From Acanthosoma haemorrhoidale (taxonomy: Eukaryota; Arthropoda; Insecta; Hemiptera; Acanthosomatidae), in NCBI GenBank assembly GCA_930367205.1, contig OV884011.1:44405754-44469753 (forward strand): 64,000 nt of DNA. The letters run 5' to 3'. A program made the position numbers and the translations under genes. The notes beneath the pieces were generated by a model. That model had not been told where the DNA came from. It saw nothing but the letters and a program-made list of their open reading frames with translations, and did not search any database. Positions 59,001 through 64,000 of the stretch are shown in pieces. Within the stretch, counting starts at the first letter, position 1, and the number at the start of each line of letters is the position of its first letter.

Positions 59001-61177
59001 CTGATATATTAAAGTAATATGTGTTAGTATTTCTAATTCATACGAACCTTGAAACAACTTTTAACCAATTCCATATCATGTAATGCTGAAGCTGCCAATG
59101 TTGTTTTTCCACTACCAAGCATTCCGTGAAGTACGAGATATTCACCTTTGCCCAATTTTTCAAGGCTGGTCTTTACTTTGTTCAGCTGTAAAATAATCGG
59201 TAACATCAGGAAATATCTTTATATATTGATAGCTGTTTGAAATTTAAAAAAAGTATCGCTTTTGTAGTATTAATCTCAAGAGTTTGATAAAAATTGTTTA
59301 CTAAATCAAGTTAGTATTTAAGTACAAAATGTGACTAGGTAGGAAACTCATAAAAAAAAAAAAAACAAGGACTTCATAATTTCAGATATACCATTCTAAA
59401 TACTATCAAATAAAGTAGTTACAAAATACCTACCAAGATCGTTCTTTCGATTATCCTCTGGGGTAAATTCGGTACTCCACCAAGCGTTTTCACTTTAAAA
59501 AGTGGATCCGTTGTTTTTAGATGTAGAATAGTTTCATTGAGTCCTTTATGCAGCCAGGGATAATAGTTCATCAAGCCTTCATCAATAAAAAGTTTCAATT
59601 GTTCCTCAGATTTACTATTGACCATCGTATTTAAAAAAACATCAATCATTTTTCGATCGTCTCCCTAAAAAAGTAAAACTCACTTCTTAATAACAGCTAA
59701 ACCTAATGAAATGATAACTAACTTCATTAATATTATCTGAAGCCAAATACACAAAAACACATTATGACGAGCTATCAATCTGCTACTAATTCATGAACCA
59801 CTAACCGCAGACTGGAAACATATTTATTTGTACAGAATCTGGGGAAATAAAAGTCATGAGATCATAATTCTTCAGTGAGTCAAGTCAAAATAATTCAATA
59901 GTCAAAATTATTAAATAGAATTAGAGAAATCTAAACAATAGAGACATCACAAAGCTTATTTTGTTTATAAATTCATTAAAAAGTTGGTTTCTCCTCACCA
60001 CTCACTTCTTTTACTATAACATTATTCACTTGTTTAACTTTTTTAATATTCTAATGAGCTAACACTCTAAACAAGAAACCCTGTATTTAAAATTACACTA
60101 TGAGAAAAACTAATTATTTATAGTCTCTCCATATTATTTAATTTTATATCAGTCGATTTTTCACCTATTTCAGCTTCATCAGGACTACAAAACAAATACA
60201 TTTTTACATTGTTTTACATGTAATGTTTCATTTTTAGTCCTGAAGATGCTTGAATAATACTATTATAGTACTTACTGATGTAAAACTAAAAATAAACAAT
60301 TGGAGAAACTGTAAACCCTTTTAGCTAAATTTGTTTTTCATATAGTGAAGTTGTTTATATGAATTTTTTTTTTTGTTTTATTATATATCTATATCATTGT
60401 ACATTTTTTTATTTAGTTATCTATTATATATCGTTGGTGATATTAGGTTATATCAGTCATCTTCCTTTGATTTTTACATTATGAAGTCTTGTTTGATTTT
60501 TGTCATTACTCGAATTCTTTGTTTTGGTCGAACAATAATGGTTCTTGGAGGAGATATTGCTTAACACGTTATGGGAAGTCAGAAAGATGAATGTTAATTG
60601 TTATCACAAAAAACTTTTATCATTAGAAAAAATAGCATCAAATCTCAAAATCCCTGTGTGAAGCTAGAAAAACTAGACAATTTATGCTTTAGCTGTGGTT
60701 ATGACACAGAGAATGGATTTTTCTTTTATGTATTCAAGTACAACCCATATATTCCCCCTATTCCTTGTTATTATTTACACCAGTGTTAAAAATAATATAG
60801 TTGATAAACAATATTTTCATTGACACAACCAAACAAACTAGATCACTTGTAGAATTTATTTTTTTAAATGATTACACTGTAAATCTTATAAACACAAGTA
60901 CTGAATTACAGCTCTTCGAGAGAAAGGCTGCGAGAAGTATACATAAAGCTTTGCATTGAATAGGCATATGTGTGCTGTACAAATGATAGAGCGTGTTTCG
61001 GAGTCATAAGCATTAAATTTAAATCTATTAACAATTGATGAAACTTACCAAACTACAAATTGATCTAAACTCATCATCAGATAAAATAGATCTACTGTAT
61101 GATATGACATCTCCTTGAAGATCACTCATCAAACGGTCCCGGTTATCATTTATCACTCTTTTAGTTAACAACGACAT
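35008..61177 (-). CDS. APAF1: Apaf-1 homologue (apoptosome scaffold: CARD, NB-ARC, WD40)
   Basis: Twenty-two exons keep phase throughout: 61177-61049, 59664-59434, 59185-59048, 57383-57241, 53623-53473, 50009-49898, 49643-49529, 49123-48991, 48891-48715, 48435-48196, 48027-47837, 45651-45522, 45332-45173, 44184-43994, 43690-43495, 39354-39129, 38793-38622, 38469-38227, 36999-36877, 36275-36039, 35864-35609, 35051-35008. Total 1245 aa (human 1248). CARD about 1-100; P-loop GMLGSGKTTL 141-150; Walker B CLIVLDDV 223-230; GHP 302-304; winged-helix VHDL 425-428; helical domain; WD40 repeats from about 590 (e.g. LDNTVRVWSL). Apaf-1 binds ATP/dATP, oligomerises and recruits an initiator caspase through CARD. 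The sensor-I residue usually Arg is Glu250 (ITEDK). If the exon 21 donor is not used, translation stops at 35583 with a different tail. The start ATG directly precedes the CARD helix region. Confidence 0.93.
37581..38175 (-). mobile_element. Tigger/pogo-type element, internally deleted, TA target duplication
   Basis: Ends CAGTCAACTCTGGGTAACTCGAA and the inverse of CAGTCAACTCGATAACTC are Tigger-like terminal repeats, flanked by TA (37579-37580 and 38176-38177). On the minus strand the interior reads LHEKLKIIQAISEGNQKKK, a CENP-B/pogo helix-turn-helix piece; the rest of the transposase is missing. It sits in an Apaf-1 intron, its right end about 50 bp from the splice donor of exon 18. Confidence 0.8.
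39484..39645 (-). pseudogene. rearranged duplicate of Apaf-1 exon 17 and exon 18 fragments
   Basis: 39484-39598 closely matches exon 17 (e.g. TTTCCATTTGATTGATGTCAA, TAACCTGACAGCATAGCTCT). 39599-39640 matches the middle of exon 18 (TAGATACATCAGCCATTTT). The two pieces are joined without intron and in reversed order relative to the gene. They carry base changes and small deletions, so they are not usable exons. The copy lies in the intron between exons 15 and 16. Confidence 0.8.
39646..40984. other. Apaf-1 intron 15, nothing firm recognised
   Basis: Intronic sequence. 40780-40930 may belong to the 5' part of the pogo-like element that follows, but no terminal repeat was found. Confidence 0.4.
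40985..41400 (+). pseudogene. pogo/Tigger/jerky-type transposase N-terminal remnant
   Basis: Plus-strand frames read SLEYKIHICSRIFNGETNND, FTKQLNVSHSTISSIWKKK (centromere-protein-B-like helix-turn-helix), then SEWPYSEWLAKANEIA and WIQRFCNQND, like the second DNA-binding domain of Tigger/jerky proteins. Stops and frameshifts separate the parts, and no DDE domain is seen. It lies in Apaf-1 intron 15, just before the mariner at 41504. Confidence 0.7.
41504..42755 (-). mobile_element. mariner-superfamily transposon with TA duplications, broken transposase
   Basis: Terminal repeats AAGGGTCTTTC and the inverse of AAGGGTCTTCC, flanked by TA (41502-41503 and 42756-42757); 1252 bp. The minus strand encodes an N-terminal helix-turn-helix (42645-42379, MDEYSVQQHMQMIKLFYQYG, then KRTIRSVVDKFESTGSV) of the type found in insect mariner relatives. 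A middle region holds IWDDTNPHEIQELPMQPK. The catalytic end is 42057-41611, with WFQQDG and SYDLTPLESFLWG, 36 residues between the two aspartates. At least one frameshift after MQPK and missing sequence make it inactive. The plus-strand frame 42066-42515 is only its antisense shadow. It lies in Apaf-1 intron 15. Confidence 0.85.
43562..43575 (-). repeat. 14-T homopolymer inside Apaf-1 coding exon 15
   Basis: On the minus strand G plus 14 T encode Val-Phe-Phe-Phe-Phe within a WD40 repeat (GGEDK then VFFFF then KETGR). The frame on both sides fits only with 14 T, or a number differing by a multiple of three. Confidence 0.85.
44826..44935 (-). mobile_element. tRNA-derived SINE-like fragment
   Basis: The minus strand reads TTGGTTAGCTTAGCTGTTTC (A-box-like) and, about 21 bases on, GGTTTCAATCCCGC (B-box-like), too close for a real tRNA because the anticodon arm is missing. 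A similar arrangement occurs at 62035-62104 and a weaker B-box piece near 21400. It lies in an Apaf-1 intron. Confidence 0.55.
46240..47600 (+). pseudogene. non-LTR retrotransposon reverse transcriptase fragment
   Basis: Plus-strand pieces of a LINE RT: NPTSPKDYRPIYILANLSDS (about 46558-46620), TKAIDTLDHSVLQSKL (about 46795), then DADNTQMHLSFPPSQL near the catalytic box and EARASFNNLRLNAEKSKGIL (47066-47269). Multiple stops. It is richer in C than the surroundings. It lies in the Apaf-1 intron between exons 11 and 12, antisense to the gene. Confidence 0.8.
50580..53010 (-). pseudogene. Jockey-like LINE, 5'-truncated and decayed
   Basis: Minus-strand frames give successive RT pieces with many stops. 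From 51714 downward they read PTILAQQFGFPFQHKTVEQV, then further down CIACYNIYIHLSKIEHW, then (51281-51090) WSIKVKEGKCTEITLTL, CPPVLFNDTPLP and TARYLGFHLDKRL, typical of Jockey-clade RT thumb and connection regions. The 3' part (50580-51170) is related to the LINE pieces in LRR1 intron 4. It lies in the Apaf-1 intron between exons 5 and 6, same strand as the gene. Confidence 0.8.
54676..54692 (-). ncRNA. hammerhead-ribozyme-like hairpin at the Penelope end
   Basis: On the minus strand a GATGA precedes a 7-bp perfect stem GACAGCT/AGCTGTC with a TAG loop, directly followed by GAAAACG. Penelope elements are known to carry minimal hammerhead motifs (CUGAUGA, stem II, GAAA) in their terminal repeats. 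Here the first core residues read AAGATGA instead of CTGATGA, so activity is doubtful. Confidence 0.35.
55090..55924 (+). mobile_element. solo LTR, about 835 bp, GC-rich
   Basis: Much richer in GC than its surroundings. It contains a promoter-like CCTATATAAGGCC at about 55278, a (CT)n run at 55345-55366, and AATAAA near 55783. Proposed ends TGTTGAACC and CCCGACA form a short inverted repeat. Flanks TGTGT (55085-55089) and CGTGT (55925-55929) match in four of five bases and may be the target duplication. No PBS, interior or second LTR is present. The frame at 55335-55658 is not a recognised protein. Confidence 0.6.
57480..58120 (+). pseudogene. non-LTR retrotransposon RT fragment
   Basis: Plus-strand pieces: GVKPGDILSPLIFLSMKYI (about 57570), a decayed region where the catalytic box should be, LQEAVTECQAELERK, and IEIETTEDYSYLGIVISKTG (about 57880), the usual RT order for LINEs. 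Stops throughout. It lies in the Apaf-1 intron between exons 3 and 4, antisense. Confidence 0.7.
58121..59047. other. Apaf-1 intron 3 remainder
   Basis: Possibly more decayed LINE sequence up to about 58400; nothing recognised after that. Confidence 0.35.
60115..60315. repeat. fold-back repeat with arms of about 75 bp in Apaf-1 intron 1
   Basis: The left arm read on the minus strand (TAGTCCTGATGAAGCTGAA, then ACTGATATAAAA, then GGAGAGACTATAAA) matches the right arm on the plus strand (TAGTCCTGAAGATGCTTGAA, then ACTGATGTAAAA, then GGAGAAACTGTAAA). A spacer of about 47 bases lies between. No coding capacity; possibly a MITE or two inverted transposon ends. Confidence 0.55.
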
Positions 61178-61420
61178 TGTATAAATTATAATAATTATTA
61201 TAAAATGAGAAATGGCAAGATTTTAATATAGCAGGCATATAAAATAAAAATATTTCTGTAAGTTTGTTTTTTCAACTTATAGTAACGATGTCAAATTATA
61301 TGGGGAAGTACGTGAGTCATCACAAGAAACATTTTCCTTGGGTTTAGGCGACTGACTGAAGGAAAGGCGGGCAAGAGGATAGTGATGAAAAAAAAACAGC
61401 CTGCAATAGTAACGAACAGT
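61178..61420 (-). promoter_or_regulatory. upstream region of the Apaf-1 homologue
   Basis: Directly upstream of the ATG. A TGAGTCATCAC at 61313-61323 contains a consensus bZIP/AP-1 heptamer (TGAGTCA), about 136 bp before the start codon. No TATA box recognised. The regulatory role is inferred from position only. Confidence 0.3.
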
Positions 61421-61839
61421 TATTTAATTTCAAAATAACGCTTTTCTCCTCTGACTGTGATCTCATCCCCCTCCCTTCTTTCTCATTATCTCCCTCTTAC
61501 ATTTAGCCTTAAGCGAATAGCTTTGCATTTGAATCTACAAATTTCCTATCGGAAAACAGTTTTCCACAATACATTTTCGGTGCTAATAAATTCAACAGAA
61601 GCAAGTCATCAGTTTATATCGCAATGGATATAACCAACTTACAATCTCCTTAGTTACGATAGTAGAAATGTTCCATTAACTTTTGAAATTTAATAACTAA
61701 AGCATATATTTTTTTGCACCAAGAAACATTTAATACACGCATATTAATAAACACAAATGAGACGATACAATATCTTGTTTTATTTAACTTTATTGGAAAC
61801 TAAAAACTAAACAAAGAAGTAATTATCATTGAGCCCCTG

Positions 61840-62104
61840 TAGTGATTAATATCTGACCAGCTTTTTTAAACGCTTGATTGAAAAATAATTAATCACAAAA
61901 CCTTGATCAGTAAAAAATTTGAAAACGCCTCTTCTAACAAATAGCGAAGGCGTTTAAAGTAACCATCCAGTGGTGACGTTAGAAATAATTATATGTGCTA
62001 TTTGATACTAAAGTTAAATTAACTCTAGAAAAAATAGACTGGCAAGAACGAGACTCCAACCCGGGCGGACCCTAATATCTCCACCAGCTGAGCTAGCCTG
62101 TGCG
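61840..62104 (-). mobile_element. tRNA-derived SINE-like element
   Basis: The minus strand begins near 62104 with GCTAGCTCAGCTGG (perfect A-box) and, about 22 bases later, GGGTTGGAGTCTC (B-box-like). The tail runs into AT-rich sequence with a small inverted repeat (AAACGCCT near 61920, AGGCGTTT near 61950). The A-to-B spacing is too short for a tRNA gene. The head resembles the fragment at 44826-44935. Confidence 0.55.
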
Positions 62105-62976
62105 AGTAATACAGTTTTGTTAATAAAGGAGTATTTTCTCACGTTATATCAAGTTTCTGTTGAGCATAATTAGGCACTCTACTGGGTACTGAAAGTTACA
62201 GTTTGTTAAAGCAATATTAAGTTTAAAATTTATTTTTTCTTAACGAGCGGGCGTTATAGTTTTTTTTTTTTTAATATTGATTTTTTTATGAGATCAGTCA
62301 TAGTTATAGGATTAGTTTTGGGGACAGTCGGATATTACTGCGGGTATTTCCATAATTGAATTCCAAGCAATGTGTAGCAGAAAAAATCATTTATGTATTG
62401 GAGTAATAATAGTTTATTTCTTATCGGGCGATCAAGAGTGCAGTCATGGTATAAGGCGAAGAGAATGCTAGGATATAACCTTGCAACTTCTATGTGGTTT
62501 TCTGTACCACTGATACGTCTTCATTCGTTTTTTTAAAGATATTTGCTCCTTGGAGGAACTATATAATTATACTTGCGAGGTATAAGGATATATATATATA
62601 TATTTTTTTTTTTCCCCTTAGCTCTCAAATTTTTTAAGATTATGGATAAGGGAAAAATAAAGGAATTTATTTGGGGTGAGTGGATCCTTTTACTAGGAGT
62701 ACCTGTTTGAAGGTGGAGTGAGGGAATTAAGGAGTTTGGGAAGCCTCGGTAGAGTGGAAATGTTGCGGTGCAGTGGTGAGAGTCCACTGGTGGCTGGGCC
62801 TAGTCTCTCTTGGCATGTAGTGCAGTCTTATTTAGTCTGATTTCAGTGATGGGTGCCCCTTAGAGGCTTGTTGTTGGCGGGCCTAGTGCCGTGAAGTCCA
62901 CCTGGTTAACTCGATCTTGTGAGTTGCCATCGTGCCGGTAGCAGTGGTGGTGTCATGTCTTTGAATAGAGGGTTTA
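62105..62976. other. intergenic region, GC-richer towards the right
   Basis: 62105-62640 is AT-rich, with an (AT)n/T-run at 62587-62614. 62700-62976 is distinctly richer in G on the plus strand, with no recognisable protein in any frame; it may be a piece of another repeat family. Confidence 0.4.
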
Positions 62977-63151
62977 GACCGTATGTGGGCAACAGCCGGC
63001 CCGCGGGCCGGATCCGGCCCGCTGTAAGATTTGATCCGGCCCGCGAGACATTTTGAAAAACCCAATTTAAAAAAAAAAAATACACTACTTACTCATACTC
63101 ATGGAATCAAGTGAGCGAGCAAGCCGAGTGGCGGTGATCATCAAAGAGTGA

Positions 63152-63193
63152 GGCGGCAAACATCAAAGTTCAAAGCCATTGATGTTTGCCGCC
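63152..63193. repeat. perfect 15-bp stem-loop in the hAT leader
   Basis: GGCGGCAAACATCAA (63152-63166) and TTGATGTTTGCCGCC (63179-63193) are exact inverse complements around a 12-base loop. It may be a transposase-binding subterminal repeat. Confidence 0.85.
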
Positions 63194-63277
63194 ACACTGG
63201 CGGCGCAACAAAGGATTATTGCTTCGCAATTGTATTGTTCTACACTAGACGATTCTAGATCATTCCTTCATTTTGCC

Positions 63278-63316
63278 TATATAAGCGGGTGGATGGCCGG
63301 AACTTAGTTCAGTCCT
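63278..63316 (+). promoter_or_regulatory. TATA plus initiator core promoter of the hAT transposase
   Basis: TATATAAG at 63278-63285 and an arthropod-type initiator TCAGTC at 63309-63314, placing +1 at the A of 63311, 33 bases after the first T of the TATA box. The transposase ATG is 110 bases downstream. Confidence 0.65.
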
Positions 63317-63420
63317 ATTCGAGCTACCGTGGTGATAAGTTTGCTTTGTGACTTTGTGTGCATCTTGAGTGCTTACTAATTATACCTATTTTCTTATTAA
63401 GTTTATCGAACGATAAGTAA

Positions 63421-64000
63421 ATGAAAATGATGTCTGGTGGAAGGAAACGAAAAGTAGATGCAGAGGGTCGCCAGTTTCAAGAAAAATGGACTGAAGAATT
63501 CTTCTTTATCTTGCACAATGGTAAGCCTATTTGTTTGATGTGTAATGAATCCATTTCGGTGATGAAAGAATTCAATATAAAGAGGCATTACTCAACTAAG
63601 CATCCTACGCTGCTCTCACTGACAGGACAAATAAGAAAAGACAAAATCCAGAAACTTACCGCAAATTTGGAAAAACAGCAGCAAATATTTCATAGACAAA
63701 GAACACAACTTGATAATGTTGTGAAAGCTAGTTTTATAGTTAGTTCAAAATTGGCAAAGTCATTGAAACCATTTGCCGAAGGAGAATTTATCAAGGAGTG
63801 TATGTCAGAAGTTTGCAGTGTTTTGTGTCCTGAAAAGAAAAATGAATTTGAAAAAATTAGTTTGTCAAGACGAACCGTTGTACGACGTATAGAAATGATG
63901 GCTAATGATATAAAAACAACATTGACTGGCCGTATGACTGGTATTGAATCATTTTCCATAGCATTAGACGAGAGCACCGATTTGTCTGACATAGCTCAAC
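63421..64000 (+). CDS. hAT-family transposase, N-terminal part (BED-type zinc finger, start of DDE domain)
   Basis: An uninterrupted frame from ATG 63421 to the window edge, 193 codons, partial. An N-terminal basic stretch GGRKRKVD is followed by a zinc finger C-x2-C...H-x4-H (ICLMCNESI, then HYSTKHP) at residues about 37-61. Next comes an alpha-helical part (SKLAKSLKPFAEGEFIKECM) and the beginning of the hAT catalytic core, with SLSRRTVVRRIEMM and ALDESTDLSD, where the first catalytic aspartate is expected. This arrangement matches transposases related to the vertebrate domesticated GTF2IRD2/ZBED group. ATG codons 1, 3 and 4 are all possible starts. The absence of stops over 580 bp, in DNA full of decayed elements, suggests a young copy. 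The function follows from the family; activity is an inference. Confidence 0.82.
   Translation, partial: MKMMSGGRKRKVDAEGRQFQEKWTEEFFFILHNGKPICLMCNESISVMKEFNIKRHYSTKHPTLLSLTGQIRKDKIQKLTANLEKQQQIFHRQRTQLDNVVKASFIVSSKLAKSLKPFAEGEFIKECMSEVCSVLCPEKKNEFEKISLSRRTVVRRIEMMANDIKTTLTGRMTGIESFSIALDESTDLSDIAQ

Larger units (their letters stand above)
62977..64000 (+). mobile_element. hAT transposon, 5' part, well preserved, runs off the window
   Basis: Starts with GTGGGCAACAGCCGGCCCGCGG and a second GATCCGGCCCGC copy, the GC-rich terminal/subterminal pattern of hAT elements whose ends read like CAG..GTGGGCAA. It then has a 15-bp hairpin, a core promoter and an open transposase frame. The right end, and therefore the 8-bp target duplication, lie beyond the window. 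Confidence 0.75.

Noticed and set aside
60150..60190. CTGATGA...GAAA hammerhead-like core on the minus strand of the fold-back repeat
   Set aside because: Only four bases (AGCT) separate the two core boxes, too few for stem II, and stem III would have only two pairs; probably chance.
35008..61177. Whether the NB-ARC gene could be an NLR-type immune receptor
   Set aside because: The CARD-NB-ARC-winged helix-WD40 order, length and C-terminal sequence all fit Apaf-1; no leucine-rich repeats are attached.
62035..62104. Possible tRNA gene on the minus strand
   Set aside because: A- and B-box motifs are present, but their spacing is too short for an anticodon arm and no acceptor stem pairs, so it is called SINE-like.
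1..64000. CRISPR arrays, rRNA, prokaryotic operons or ribosome-binding sites
   Set aside because: None seen; the intron structure and transposon content are eukaryotic.

Overview
The window is eukaryotic nuclear DNA, most probably from an insect or other arthropod. It is very AT-rich, with intron-split genes, consensus GT/AG splice sites, AATAAA signals and many decayed transposons of families common in insects (piggyBac, Harbinger, mariner, Tigger/pogo, hAT, Ty3/Gypsy, Jockey-like LINEs, Penelope, tRNA-derived SINEs). One element has an arthropod-style TATA plus TCAGT initiator promoter. I cannot name the species.

Four host genes could be assembled exon by exon with unbroken phase. (1) LRR1, minus strand, 8310-23499, 7 coding exons, 398 aa. 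(2) MYCBP (AMY-1), plus strand, 23976-25902, 3 exons, 113 aa, divergent from LRR1 across a 476-bp shared promoter interval. (3) Prefoldin subunit 3 (PFDN3/VBP1), minus strand, 27781-31973, 5 exons, 188 aa, convergent with MYCBP. (4) An Apaf-1 homologue, minus strand, 35008-61177, 22 coding exons, 1245 aa, with CARD, NB-ARC, winged helix and WD40 regions. The four genes share no obvious pathway: replisome ubiquitin ligase receptor, Myc/AKAP partner, tubulin/actin co-chaperone, apoptosome scaffold. A possible terminal exon of a fifth, plus-strand gene lies near 3.57 kb.

Most of the remaining sequence is intergenic or intronic. LRR1 introns carry a Harbinger element, a long-terminal-repeat element with 922-bp LTRs, and a Ty3/Gypsy element nested in a Jockey-like LINE. 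PFDN3 intron 2 holds a duplicated MITE-containing block around a mariner remnant. Apaf-1 introns hold a Tigger copy, a pogo remnant, a mariner with intact TA target duplications, several LINE fragments, a Penelope element split by a solo LTR, SINE copies and a scrambled duplicate of two of the gene's own exons. The right edge (about 62.98 kb onward) enters a well-preserved hAT transposon whose transposase frame is still open where the window stops.

I found no clear new biological system. The most notable points are: an Apaf-1 whose sensor-I arginine position is glutamate; a 14-T run inside one of its WD40 exons; a shuffled exon duplicate; an apparently young hAT element; and a hammerhead-like hairpin at the Penelope end. 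All calls come from reading the sequence; no database search was possible.
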